Shown here: piece by piece, positions 29,625-39,736 of the stretch
Numbering within the stretch: position 1 is the stretch's first letter
Layout of the letters: every line of letters begins with the position of its first letter
Program-made: the position numbers and the translations under genes
The notes under the pieces: generated by a model
Told to the model about the DNA's origin: nothing
The model's database searches: none
Seen by the model: only the letters and a program-made list of their open reading frames with translations
NCBI GenBank assembly: GCA_903875225.1
Contig: CAIQVJ010000035.1
Span: forward strand, 1-64,000
Direction: 5' to 3'
Length of the DNA: 64,000 nucleotides
Source: an uncultured Pseudomonadota bacterium
GTDB taxonomy: Bacteria; Myxococcota_A; UBA796; SXON01

Positions 29625-30860
29625 GTGACGTTGCCTGGCTCGCCTTCCCCCCGCCGTTGGCTTGTGCTCCTTGTGTTCATGTTGGTCGCCGGGCTCTCGC
29701 AGGCGCTATGGCTGAACTTCGCGCCGCTTCTGCCCACGATCCAGGCCAGCTATGGCGTGGACGAGGCCACGGCGGGGCTGCTGATGCTCGTGTTCCCGCT
29801 CCTGTATGTGTTCCTCTCCATCCCCGCCGGCGTGCTCACGGACCGCAAGGGATACCCCTTCGCCGTGAGCCTCTCGGCTGTCGTGATGGCGGTCTCGGCC
29901 GCCTTTCGCATCGTCGCGATGCCGGACTCCGGGGGATTCTGGCTGCTCGTCGCGGCGCAGACCGGCATGGCCGTCGCGCAGCCGTTCGCGGTGAACGGCA
30001 TCTCCAAGCTCGTGCTCGACTGGTTCGCCCCGGACGAGGTGGTGAGCGCCACCGGACTGGGCACCGCCGGCATGTTCATCGGCATGGCGGCCGGCCTCGC
30101 GGCCACCCCGCCGATGGTGGAGGCCTGGGGGATGCAGGGGACGATGGTGGCATGGACCGCCATCTCGGCCACGATCGCTGCACTGTCGCTCACCTTGATC
30201 CGGACCAACCCCGCGGTGACCACCCCGCCGCCTCCGGAGGCCGGCGTGCTCGAAAACCTGCGCCCGCTGCTCACCTCTCGGCCCCTGCTGCTGCTCTTCG
30301 GCATCACCTTCCTGGGACTGGGCTACTTCAACGGGCTCACCGCCTGGATCGATCTCATCCTCAAGCCCAACGGGATCGACGAGGTCCACGCCGGCTACAT
30401 CGGTGGGGTGTTGATCGTGGGCGGCATCGTCGGCGCTGCGCTCATCCCCCTGCTCGCGGAGAAGACCGGTCGGCGTCGGCCGTTCATCGTGCTGAGCGTG
30501 TTCGCAGCGCTCCTCACGCTGTGGCCCATGTCGCACAGCCACGACTTCACGACCGTCATGGTGACGAGCGGGTTGCAGGGCTTCTTTTTCCTGCCGGCGT
30601 TCGCGTTGCTGCTCGATGTGGGCAGCGCGCTCGCTGGGCAGGCGCTGGCCGGGGCGGCCACCGGTCTCCTCATGCTCGCGGGCAACGGCGGGGGCGTGGT
30701 CGTGATGATCGTGATGGTGACCATGGCGCAGTCGGCAGGAAACTGGGAGGGGGCGGTCATCCTGCTCATCCTCTGCCTGCTCGGTGCTGCGGTGGGCGCC
30801 GCACTCCTCCCAGAGACCGGTGCTGTCGCTCAGACCACGGTGAAGTCGACTACAGGCTGA
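29625..30860 (+). CDS. Major facilitator superfamily transporter
   Basis: 411 residues from GTG 29625, with GAGG about 6 bases upstream. Twelve hydrophobic helices are visible, starting WLVLLVFMLVAGLSQALWLNF. The MFS signature between helices 2 and 3 appears as GVLTDRKGYPFAVS, and the symmetrical copy as LAEKTGRRRPFIV. It resembles the CynX/NarK-like branch (motif FAPLLPTIQASYGVDEATAGLLML), but the substrate cannot be named. Its 3' end overlaps the convergent AlkC-type gene by 31 bases. Confidence 0.85.
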   Translation: MTLPGSPSPRRWLVLLVFMLVAGLSQALWLNFAPLLPTIQASYGVDEATAGLLMLVFPLLYVFLSIPAGVLTDRKGYPFAVSLSAVVMAVSAAFRIVAMPDSGGFWLLVAAQTGMAVAQPFAVNGISKLVLDWFAPDEVVSATGLGTAGMFIGMAAGLAATPPMVEAWGMQGTMVAWTAISATIAALSLTLIRTNPAVTTPPPPEAGVLENLRPLLTSRPLLLLFGITFLGLGYFNGLTAWIDLILKPNGIDEVHAGYIGGVLIVGGIVGAALIPLLAEKTGRRRPFIVLSVFAALLTLWPMSHSHDFTTVMVTSGLQGFFFLPAFALLLDVGSALAGQALAGAATGLLMLAGNGGGVVVMIVMVTMAQSAGNWEGAVILLILCLLGAAVGAALLPETGAVAQTTVKSTTG

Positions 30861-31918
30861 TCCCGACCGTTCACGCGCAGCGTCAGGCGGTGGGCCCCGG
30901 ACCGGATCGTGCGTCCGGAGCTCGAGCGGATCGGGAAGTCGTGGTCGAACGTGTACGGGGACCGCGGCAGGGCGACCGTGCCCGCGCGGAACGTCTTCGA
31001 ACCCCAACCTCGCGTCGTCGGCCACTGCCACACGAGGTCGATCCGGGCCTGCGTGCCGCCCGCCGCTGTCAACCAGGCCGAGACCGGGAGCCGGCCGCCG
31101 ATCGCCACGGTGGACCCGACCCTCAGGTTGGACACGAGCACCTCCGCGTCCTGTCCGAAAAGCGCGAGCGCATCGGGTCGGCCGCACTTGAGCAGCCACC
31201 GGAGCCCATGCCGGGCAAGCTGCAGTCGGAGGTCGGACGGCTGCTCGAGGATTCCACGCGCCGCGCGCACCGCCAGCGCCGGGTGGTCCTTGGCTACGTC
31301 GCCGAGGTGGTTGGCGACCGATCGGCGCACGTAGGCCGAGGGGTCGTCGACGAGCTTGAGCACCCGCTGGAGTCCGCGCTCGGGTGACCGCGTGGCGTGC
31401 TGCAGCCGGATGCCCCACGGCAGTCGGGGACGTGAACCCTCGGAGACCAGCCTGCGAACGTGCGGATCGGGGTGGGTGACCCAGCAATCCAGCACGTTGT
31501 CGGTCAGCTCCGGCCAGCGCACGATGTAGGGCCGGATCGCGAACTCCGAGGACCAGCGGCGCGTCATCTCGCCGAGCAGGTCGAGGCTTGCCTCCGGGTG
31601 TGCGAGTCCGAGCTCCGCGACCACCTCGGTGAGCGGCCACACCCGGACGTTTTCACCGAAGTCCGCCTCCCGGTCGAGCGGCGACGGGAGGATCGCCTGG
31701 AGGATGCTGGCAGCGTGCGGCCAGGCCTCCGGCAGGTGGTGACCGAGCGCTCGGGCGACGTGGGTGACCCGTGCTTTCAACTCCAGCCGATCGAGACCCC
31801 TGGCCCGCGACCGGAAGCCGTCGATGTCGAACGAGGGGTACACCCGGGCGACGTCCTCGGCCAGGTGGTCGACCACGCCAGGGTGGATCCAGTTCTTGAA
31901 GGGCTCGGCCAAAGGCAC
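30830..31918 (-). CDS. AlkC-type DNA alkylation repair glycosylase with C-terminal Ig-like domain
   Basis: 362 residues from GTG 31918. The first 250 residues are ALK (HEAT-like) helical repeats with the AlkC/AlkD-family block FAIRPYIVRWPELTDNVL followed by DPHVRRLVSEGSRPRLPWG, the most conserved stretch of this superfamily. Residues 255-362 are all-beta (VGSTVAIGGRLPVSAWLTAAGG...HRLTLRVNGRDQPVVDFTVV), matching the AlkC subgroup that carries an Ig-like DNA-clamping domain. AlkC enzymes remove N3-methylcytosine and N1-methyladenine lesions. The MFS gene end overlaps this gene antisense by 31 bases. An SbcD-like nuclease gene follows 58 bases downstream of the start in divergent context. Confidence 0.78.
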   Translation of the reverse strand: MPLAEPFKNWIHPGVVDHLAEDVARVYPSFDIDGFRSRARGLDRLELKARVTHVARALGHHLPEAWPHAASILQAILPSPLDREADFGENVRVWPLTEVVAELGLAHPEASLDLLGEMTRRWSSEFAIRPYIVRWPELTDNVLDCWVTHPDPHVRRLVSEGSRPRLPWGIRLQHATRSPERGLQRVLKLVDDPSAYVRRSVANHLGDVAKDHPALAVRAARGILEQPSDLRLQLARHGLRWLLKCGRPDALALFGQDAEVLVSNLRVGSTVAIGGRLPVSAWLTAAGGTQARIDLVWQWPTTRGWGSKTFRAGTVALPRSPYTFDHDFPIRSSSGRTIRSGAHRLTLRVNGRDQPVVDFTVV

Positions 31919-31976
31919 CTGTGCCGGGGACTCTACCCTCGCCGCCCCGAAAGGTCACCGACCCGGGGGGCGGCAC

Positions 31977-32891
31977 CTACCCGAAGAGCCCTATCTGGCG
32001 GTCGGGGACATCGGGCTTCCAGGGCACCACCCAGCCGCCGCGGTCGAGCACCAGGTTCTGCACGTCGCGGGTCAGGGCTTCGCCCGCGAGGCGCACCAGC
32101 GCCCCCTGTGTGACACCCTCGGCCTCGTCGTGGCTGCGCACCTCCAGCATCGGGCGGCTCGGGAGGTCGAGCCACCGGTATCGAACCGTGCGGTCGAGCT
32201 CGAGAAGCCCGCAGCCCTTCGTCTCGCGGCGCTCCGAGAAGGCGGTGCGCTCTGTGGAGCCCGTGTAGTAGACGGTTGCCGGACCGAGCGTGTGGCTCTG
32301 TCGTGGATGGATGTGGCCACACAGGATGGTCCGAACCCCCGGGGGGAGGTGCCTCGGGGCGATGGTCTCGTCATGGCCGGCCCGGAACACGAAGTTGCCC
32401 ACTCGCGCCCCGTCGAAGGCCTGGTGCGCCACCAGCAGATCGCAGTCGCGGAGTGGAGCCGCGGCAGTCGCCCACGCTTCCGGTGCTGCATGGAACGGGA
32501 CCAGCCCGATGCGGGCCCCTGCGATGTGCACGGCGAGCGGCTGGTCGGCGACGGTGAGCCCCGGGATCCGCCCGAACGCGCCGTCCGCATGGTGCATCAG
32601 GCCGAGCCGATCGTGATTTCCCGGGACCAGGAAGACCGGGAGCTGCCGCGCGAGATCGGTGAACGCGCTGATGGCGGCCGCGACGGCGTCGGCAGGGGGG
32701 TGCGACCGGTCGAAGAGATCGCCCGAGTGGATGACTGCATCGATCGGCCCGGCGAGCGCCGGGTCGCAGGCAAAGGCCAGCGCCGCGCGGAAGGCGCCGA
32801 AGTGGTCGTCGGCGCGTGACCAGCCTGGCGGGGAGCCTCGAAAGTAGCGGCGGATCCCGAGGTGGGTGTCGGTGACGTGGAGGATTCTCAA
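31977..32891 (-). CDS. SbcD/Mre11-like metallophosphoesterase
   Basis: 304 residues from TTG 32891 (MRILHVTDTHLG); the open frame extends further upstream but without sensible sequence. All calcineurin-type metal-binding motifs are present: DTHLG (8-12), HSGDLFDRS, PGNHDR, AHQAFDG and CGHIHPRQ. It resembles the SbcD/Mre11 exonuclease subunit family, but no SbcC/Rad50 partner is in the window and the usual C-terminal capping domain is short. It is a candidate DNA repair nuclease, in keeping with the AlkC-type glycosylase immediately downstream. The preceding TPR gene ends 20 bases upstream on the same strand, so the two may share a transcript. Confidence 0.8.
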   Translation of the reverse strand: MRILHVTDTHLGIRRYFRGSPPGWSRADDHFGAFRAALAFACDPALAGPIDAVIHSGDLFDRSHPPADAVAAAISAFTDLARQLPVFLVPGNHDRLGLMHHADGAFGRIPGLTVADQPLAVHIAGARIGLVPFHAAPEAWATAAAPLRDCDLLVAHQAFDGARVGNFVFRAGHDETIAPRHLPPGVRTILCGHIHPRQSHTLGPATVYYTGSTERTAFSERRETKGCGLLELDRTVRYRWLDLPSRPMLEVRSHDEAEGVTQGALVRLAGEALTRDVQNLVLDRGGWVVPWKPDVPDRQIGLFG

Positions 32892-32911
32892 GGGGGGAGC
32901 CCTGATTGCCT

Positions 32912-34957
32912 TTAGTGCACACGCAACGTGGCGTAGGCAGGATTTTCGTAGCCGACGGTTCCCGCGCGCTTGAAAAAGTCGGAGGCCTCCGCTCCCGTCC
33001 CGCCGTCGGGGTCGAGGCTGGCGAGCATGGCTGTGGCGAGCCACGTGTCCGCGCAGCCCGGTGCGAAGAGGCGCGCGAGGTGCACCGCCTCGCGGGCGTC
33101 GTCGAAGCTCCCCAGCGTGACGAGGAAGATCGCATAGTCCGCCCACATCCGGCCATCGCGCGGCGTGGAGGCGAGCGCGGCCTCGAACACCCCGAGGGCG
33201 CGGAGCCGGGTCTCCTTCGCCTGTGCTGCGCTCTCCGGGCTCCCGCCTGTCGCCGCCGCCCGCTCCTGCTCCCTCGTGAGCTGGGCGAGGATCACGGGGT
33301 CGACGGGCGACTCCTGGGCCAACGCCTGGAGGTCGGCGAGGACGGTGCCCGCCGCCCGCCGGTCGTCGGCCCAGAGCGCCAGCGTGAGCAGGTCGGTGCG
33401 GCCGTCGTAGCGAAACCGGGTGGGCCGTAGCTGCTCGGACGCCAGGGCCCGATCGTCGGTTCGACCCGCGACGAACAGCCCGATCCGCGCGGCCTCGTCG
33501 TCTCCCGGCTGGTTCACGGCGACCGCCTGGAGGAACCGCGTCTGCGCCGCCTGCTCGTCCCCGCGCAGCCACGCGGCGAGTCCGGCGGCGCGGGCGAGCC
33601 CGGGGTCGTCGGTCGGCCGGCGGTAGAGCTCCTCCACGCCCGCGAGGTCACCCTGCAGGAGCTTTGCATAGGCGAGCTTGCCGGGAGCGGCGCTGCAGGT
33701 GCCGGGCGGGCCCTGCAGCTCGTCGGCCTTCGTCAACGGCGCGGCGGCGTCAGCCGGGCGGCCCAGGTCGAGGAGCACCTCCCCGTAGGCGAGCCAGGCT
33801 TCGCAGTCTCCGGGCGCGAGCGCGGTGAGGAGCTTTCGCGCGACGGCTTCGTCCGTGGACCGGCCCCGCACGTGGAGGAACGTGGCGACCGCCCCGAGCG
33901 CCTGGAAGCGACGTTGCGCCCCGACTGCGGTTCCGTCCTCTGGGGGGACGGCAGCGACGAGCCGGGCTTCCAGCGCCGGGCCGTAGTCGGCCTTCACGAG
34001 GCCGCTTGCGGGCCGGACGGCGGCCTGATGGCCTGCGTTGTCGAGGGCCAGGTCGAAGTGCTCTGCGACGTCGATCCCGACCGTGGCCGGCACGCGCGGG
34101 AGCCAGGGGGACGCCTCGATCCCGTGCCGTACCTCGGCGAGGATGCCGAACACCTCCCGGGGTTCGAACTGCGCCGTACCGTAGGACCAGCTTCCCACAG
34201 CGGGCAGCGGGGTCGATGGAGGACCCCCCGCCGTTGGGGGCTCGGGGTTCGTCGCGGTCGTGCCTGCTCCGGTGTCCCAGGCGGCCAGGAGCGCCGCGCC
34301 GGAGATCAGGCCTGGAAAGAGCAGGACGTCCGGTCGCAGTTCGACAGGACTGCCGCCGATGCGGACACGGCGGGTGTGCAGGTGCGCCGGGTCGACCTGG
34401 CTCGCGGGCGGAACGTCGAGGGCCTTGACCAGGGCCGCGCCTTCGGAGGCGGGGGCCACGGCCACCACGCCGGCCGAGGGCAGGACGGCCCAGGACACGT
34501 TGGGGAAGGCCAGCAGCCCGATCGTCCCATCGACGCCGTAGGCGAGGGGATCTCCGCGGTCCACCTCCACGACCACGTGGGTGAGGGACACCGGACCCAG
34601 CCCGAGCACGTCGATCCGCCCGACCCGGCCCCGAGGCCGAGCGCCGACACGAGCGGCGGCCGCGCTCGTCAGGCGCACCTCGGCGCTCGAGCTCTCGATG
34701 CGGAGGAACAGGGGCTGCCCGCCCGCCCGGGCCTCGACATAGAAGAACGGGTCGGTGGCCTGCAGGCCGCCGTACAGCGGCAGGGAGGCGGCCTGGCCGG
34801 GCGTGGTGGTGCTCGCCGGAGCCACGGGTCGCGCGAAGCCCGGGAGCGGCGAGAGGAGCGCGGCGAGCAGCGCGGCGAGCCGCCAGGACGAGCAGTGGGG
34901 CGCACCCAGCCACGCGCGCCGGTGGCCTTGCGGGGAGGGCGTTGTACGCGCGCGCAT
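32912..34957 (-). CDS. Exported protein with degenerate retropepsin-like domain and TPR-like repeats
   Basis: 681 residues from ATG 34957. A signal peptide lies within a long n-region (hydrophobic core LAALLAALLSPLPGFA). Residues 50-330 form two beta-rich halves like a single-chain aspartic protease. The first active-site position (LFLRIESSSAEVRLTSAAAARVG) has ESSS where retropepsins have DTGA, whereas a second site reads AAWDTGAGT. Residues 345-681 contain helical repeats of the TPR type with A-W-x-x-Y-G/A-x-x-L-x-x-L-G-x-x-x-x-A patterns, ending EASDFFKRAGTVGYENP. Protease activity is doubtful. It is probably periplasmic and involved in protein interaction. It is divergent from enolase. Confidence 0.6.
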   Translation of the reverse strand: MRARTTPSPQGHRRAWLGAPHCSSWRLAALLAALLSPLPGFARPVAPASTTTPGQAASLPLYGGLQATDPFFYVEARAGGQPLFLRIESSSAEVRLTSAAAARVGARPRGRVGRIDVLGLGPVSLTHVVVEVDRGDPLAYGVDGTIGLLAFPNVSWAVLPSAGVVAVAPASEGAALVKALDVPPASQVDPAHLHTRRVRIGGSPVELRPDVLLFPGLISGAALLAAWDTGAGTTATNPEPPTAGGPPSTPLPAVGSWSYGTAQFEPREVFGILAEVRHGIEASPWLPRVPATVGIDVAEHFDLALDNAGHQAAVRPASGLVKADYGPALEARLVAAVPPEDGTAVGAQRRFQALGAVATFLHVRGRSTDEAVARKLLTALAPGDCEAWLAYGEVLLDLGRPADAAAPLTKADELQGPPGTCSAAPGKLAYAKLLQGDLAGVEELYRRPTDDPGLARAAGLAAWLRGDEQAAQTRFLQAVAVNQPGDDEAARIGLFVAGRTDDRALASEQLRPTRFRYDGRTDLLTLALWADDRRAAGTVLADLQALAQESPVDPVILAQLTREQERAAATGGSPESAAQAKETRLRALGVFEAALASTPRDGRMWADYAIFLVTLGSFDDAREAVHLARLFAPGCADTWLATAMLASLDPDGGTGAEASDFFKRAGTVGYENPAYATLRVH

Positions 34958-34970
34958 CGGCAGTGTCTAA

Positions 34971-36365
<1,395 letters not shown>

Positions 36366-36423
36366 TGCCCTCCTGCCGGAACGTGTGCTATCCTTCTCGC
36401 ACTTTCGAACCCTGGTGTCCGTG

Positions 36424-36951
36424 ATGCTGATCCTCTCCCTGCTTGCCTGCTCGAACGTCAATGACCACCTCTGGGGTGGTGGCGGCACCCATTACTCCAC
36501 GGGCGAGATGTACAGCCCCGGTGGGTCCGACACCGGCGACGACACCGGTGGCGCCGACACCGGTGGCACCGACACCACCGACTCGGGGGCATCCGGGAGC
36601 CTCGCTTCAGTGGGCAGCCCGTACTGCGGGTTCGTCGACGATCCGCGGTTCGGAATCGTGATCATGTGCTCGTCGCAGTGGGCGGTGGGGGACATCCCGG
36701 CCATCACCGGCGGCACCATCTACTACAACCTGATGGACAGCGACGGTGCCTCCCTCGCCAACATGGCGCTGGACATCTCCGAGACCGCGACGAGCACCGA
36801 TCAAGCGGTGGTCGACGGCACCATGCTCACGTTCTTCATCGGCGATCTGGACGAGAGCAAGACCTACATCGTCTCGTTCTACGTCGAGACCAACGATGGC
36901 GGCAATTCGTCCACCGAGGGCGAGTACACCGTGACGCCCTTCTCGGGGTGA
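36424..36951 (+). CDS. Lipoprotein with TGG/DTG-rich linker
   Basis: 175 residues from ATG 36424; GTG codons at 36385, 36415 and 36421 are alternatives. A -10-like TATCCT at 36389-36394 favours the shorter forms. The signal peptide is MLILSLLAC, with Cys9 lipidated. Then comes GGGGTHYSTG, an acidic DTGDDTGGADTGG linker and a beta-rich domain with two cysteines (YCGFV, IMCSS), ending TYIVSFYVETNDGG...GEYTVTP, which is Ig-like. No enzymatic motif. It is one of many surface lipoproteins of this type in the window. Confidence 0.65.
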   Translation: MLILSLLACSNVNDHLWGGGGTHYSTGEMYSPGGSDTGDDTGGADTGGTDTTDSGASGSLASVGSPYCGFVDDPRFGIVIMCSSQWAVGDIPAITGGTIYYNLMDSDGASLANMALDISETATSTDQAVVDGTMLTFFIGDLDESKTYIVSFYVETNDGGNSSTEGEYTVTPFSG

Positions 36952-37042
36952 CGAGGAGTCCGGCTGGGCGGGGGCTGGCATACAACAATGGCGTTGGCGC
37001 GACGATGCTGATGGCCGCTATGTTCTGCGGAGTGGAGTGCCG

Positions 37043-38449
37043 ATGCGCGTCCTGTTGATCAACCCCGCGATGAACATGGCCAAGCTCGGCCGGTTTGCGA
37101 GCCTGCTCGAGCCGATGCCCCCCACGGGCATCGCGTACATCGCGGGCGCACTCGTCGCGGCCGGTGTGCAGACCCGCTTCATCGACATGTTCGCAGAGAA
37201 GCTGGACGGCAAGCAGGTCGTGGAGCGGGTCCGGCGGTACGCGCCTGATCTGGTCGGCATGACCGTGCTCACGCCCAGCGCGCCGACGTGCGAGCTCCTG
37301 GCGCTTGCCATCCGGGCGGTGCTGCCCAACGTGAAGATCGTCTGGGGGGCGGTCCACGCGGACGTGTTCGCGAAGGACATCCTTCGCGCCGGCTCCGCCG
37401 ACTTCATCGTCCACCACGACGGCGAGGACACGATCACGGAGCTCGTCGCCGCGCTGGAGAGCGGCGAGTCCGACTTTTCGAAGATCGACGGGCTGAGCTG
37501 GATGGACCACGGGGAGGCCGTCACCAACAAGACCCGTGCGCTCCGCCGGGATCTCGACAGCCTCGCCTACCCCGCCTGGGACCTCACTCCCTACCACCGC
37601 TACGGACTGCTCCCCTTCGCAGACATCGAGAAGCCGGTGCTCACCATGGCGGGCTCTCGTGGCTGCCCGTACCGGTGCGACTACTGCTCGCTCCTGCACT
37701 CCGGAAAGGTGTACCGGCGGCGGGACCCCATGAAGATCGTCGACGAATACGAGTACCTGGTCGACCGCTACGGGGTCAAGCAGATCGGGCTGGTCGATCC
37801 CATCTTCCCGCTCGTGGTCAAGGATCTCAAGCCCTTCTGCGAGGAGCTGGTGCGGCGAAAGCTCGACCAGAAATGCGTCTGGCTCTCGGAGACCCGGGCG
37901 GATCGCCTCGAAGAGGAGACCTGCCGCCTGATGTACGAGGGTGGCTGCCGTCGCGTGCTGATCGGCATCGAGTCTGGCGTGGACATGCTCCTCGGCAACG
38001 TGAACAAGAACCTCACCACCGAAAAGGTGCGTTGGGGAGTGAACAATGCCCGCAAGGCCGGAATCCAGACGGTCGGGCTGTTCATGATCGGGATGCCGGG
38101 GGAGACCCCGGAGATGACGCGCGAGACGATCGAGTTCGCCGTGGACCTGGATCTCGATTTTGCGAAGTTCGCCATCACGGTGCCGTTCCCGGGCTCGAAG
38201 CTGTTCGAGGACCAGTGGCAGAAGACGCTGTTCCGCGACGACTGGGAGAACTACACCACGTTCAATCCGGACGCCGACAGGCTGATCTACCATCCCCACG
38301 GCTACGATCCGGAGCTGCTCATCAAGATGCAGTCGTACGGGCTCCGGCGGTTCTACATGCGCTATGATCAAGTGCGTCGGCAGCTCATCGATCTCAAGAC
38401 CATCAATCCGAAGATGATGCTGTACGGGCTGTACGGCATGGCCATCTGA
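37043..38449 (+). CDS. Cobalamin-binding-type radical SAM protein (1)
   Basis: 468 residues from ATG 37043 (GTG at 37037 is an alternative). The N-terminal Rossmann-like B12-binding domain runs from MRVLLINPAMN to about 140 and includes VGMTVLTPSAPT and VWGAVHADV. The radical SAM core has the cluster motif C208-PYR-C212-DY-C215, then GIESGVDMLLGNVNKN and GLFMIGMPGETPE. Members of this class are often methylases, ring-forming enzymes or, in lipids, hopanoid modifiers. The C-terminal part (about 400-468) is helical. Sequence alone does not give the substrate. A lipoprotein gene follows 20 bases later. Confidence 0.88.
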   Translation: MRVLLINPAMNMAKLGRFASLLEPMPPTGIAYIAGALVAAGVQTRFIDMFAEKLDGKQVVERVRRYAPDLVGMTVLTPSAPTCELLALAIRAVLPNVKIVWGAVHADVFAKDILRAGSADFIVHHDGEDTITELVAALESGESDFSKIDGLSWMDHGEAVTNKTRALRRDLDSLAYPAWDLTPYHRYGLLPFADIEKPVLTMAGSRGCPYRCDYCSLLHSGKVYRRRDPMKIVDEYEYLVDRYGVKQIGLVDPIFPLVVKDLKPFCEELVRRKLDQKCVWLSETRADRLEEETCRLMYEGGCRRVLIGIESGVDMLLGNVNKNLTTEKVRWGVNNARKAGIQTVGLFMIGMPGETPEMTRETIEFAVDLDLDFAKFAITVPFPGSKLFEDQWQKTLFRDDWENYTTFNPDADRLIYHPHGYDPELLIKMQSYGLRRFYMRYDQVRRQLIDLKTINPKMMLYGLYGMAI

Positions 38450-38469
38450 ACCGCTCCGGAGGAGATCTC

Positions 38470-39081
38470 ATGACTCGCACCCTGTTCTCGTTCTCGCTCG
38501 TCGCGATGGCGCTCTCCGGCTGCTCCAGCGATCCCTGTCAGGAGGGCTTTGCCCGCGCGGCGGACGGCAATTGCTACGCGATCGCCACGGGGGACGACAC
38601 CAGCGGAGATGCGGACGCGGACACCGATGCCGATACCGACGCCGACTCCGACACCGACGCCGATTCGGACACCGATGCCGATTCGGACACCGACGCCGAT
38701 TCGGACACCGACGCCGATTCGGACACCGACGCCGACTCGGACGCTGATCTGTACATCTCCAACCTCGTCGGCGAGATCGCGGACGACGGTTCGGGCCATG
38801 CCCTCATGCTTCGGATCATGTTCGACTGGAGCGACGTCAACCCGATCATCGGCGGCACCGTTACCGGCTCGGCCACCGACGGGTCCAAGGTCGCCTCGGG
38901 CAGTTGGGCCATCGTGGACGCGAGCGCGGTGACCGACCCGTTCCACCAGGCCGCTGCGGGCGGCAGTGTGGTGACCGCGAACCTGGGAGGCATCTCCAGC
39001 GCTCCGAGCTTCACCCTCACGCTCTCCATGACCGACTCCGTGGGCGCCGTCTCCAACACGATCGTTCAGACCGTGCCGTAG
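38470..39081 (+). CDS. Lipoprotein with (DADSDT)n linker and C-terminal beta domain
   Basis: 203 residues from ATG 38470, with a GGAGGAG Shine-Dalgarno. The signal peptide ends ALSGC, so Cys18 is lipidated. The mature start (SSDPCQEGFARAADGNCYAI) has the two-cysteine knot common after lipoboxes in myxobacterial surface proteins. A highly acidic DADTDADSDT linker (about 50-95) is followed by a beta-rich domain (LYISNLVGEIADDGSG...SNTIVQTVP) without catalytic features. It lies between two radical SAM genes, on the plus strand after the first. It is convergent with the HAD phosphatase gene (4 bases apart). Confidence 0.7.
   Translation: MTRTLFSFSLVAMALSGCSSDPCQEGFARAADGNCYAIATGDDTSGDADADTDADTDADSDTDADSDTDADSDTDADSDTDADSDTDADSDADLYISNLVGEIADDGSGHALMLRIMFDWSDVNPIIGGTVTGSATDGSKVASGSWAIVDASAVTDPFHQAAAGGSVVTANLGGISSAPSFTLTLSMTDSVGAVSNTIVQTVP
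38644..38748 (+). repeat. Five-plus tandem 18-bp units encoding (DSDTDA)n
   Basis: In-frame copies of gattcggacaccgacgcc start at 38644, 38662, 38680, 38698 and 38716, with a partial sixth. They differ by one to three silent bases. They form the acidic linker of the lipoprotein and are slippage-prone, but they are not regulatory DNA. Confidence 0.8.
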
Positions 39082-39085
39082 GCGC

Positions 39086-39736
39086 CTACCAGGCCGCCGT
39101 CTGCCAGCCGCGCTCCTTCGCCACGCGCGCGAGGCGCGGGTCCGGATGTACGGCCACGGGCCGACCCACGGCATCCAGCACCGGCAGGTCGGACCAACTG
39201 TCAGTGTAGAAGCTGCAGTCCTTGAGGTCTGCGCCGAGGCGTTCGGCGAGCCTCCTGGCATAGGTGAGCTTGCCTGCGCCAAAACAAAGCGGGAGCTCGG
39301 GCTTGCCCGTGAACCTCCCGTCGCGAAGCTCGAAACGGTTGCAGAGCGCGTGGGGGATCGCGAGCGCCTGTTGCACGGGCTCGCAGAGATAGAGCGATGA
39401 CGACGTGAGCAGCGCGATGGAGTCCCCCGCGGCGCGGTGCTCTTCGATCACGGGCCGCGCACCCGGACGAACCTGGTGAGCGACCTCGCGCAGAAAGAAC
39501 GCGTAGGAGTCCGCGCGCAGCTGCTCCTCCGTCTGCCCGGCGAGCGTGGCGATGGCGTCGAGCAGGACACTCTCCATCTTGTCGTAGCCGAGGTGGTAGG
39601 CGGCGATCCAGACGCCCGCGCGCGCGGCCTGCAGCCTGGTGATCCGGCCGCGCCTGTACTCCGATCGCACCCACAGCTTCCCGGCGTTCACGCGCAACAG
39701 GGTGAGGTCCAGATCGAAGAACGCGATCGCGGACAT
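39086..39736 (-). CDS. HAD-IB family phosphatase (SerB-like)
   Basis: 216 residues from ATG 39736, which overlaps the stop of the radical SAM gene (ATGA). Motif I is FFDLDLTLL (nucleophile D8, acid D10), motif II is LLTSSS, the lysine lies in GAGKLTYARRL and motif III is YTDSWSDLPVLDAVG. This is the HAD-IB layout shared by phosphoserine phosphatase and lipid or sugar phosphatases. The helical cap is inserted after motif I (residues 20-90). It may dephosphorylate the product or substrate of the coupled radical SAM enzyme, but the identity is unknown. Confidence 0.87.
   Translation of the reverse strand: MSAIAFFDLDLTLLRVNAGKLWVRSEYRRGRITRLQAARAGVWIAAYHLGYDKMESVLLDAIATLAGQTEEQLRADSYAFFLREVAHQVRPGARPVIEEHRAAGDSIALLTSSSLYLCEPVQQALAIPHALCNRFELRDGRFTGKPELPLCFGAGKLTYARRLAERLGADLKDCSFYTDSWSDLPVLDAVGRPVAVHPDPRLARVAKERGWQTAAW

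Noticed and set aside
38644-38748. Second CRISPR-like array
   Set aside because: Tandem 18-bp coding units of the acidic lipoprotein linker, without spacers.
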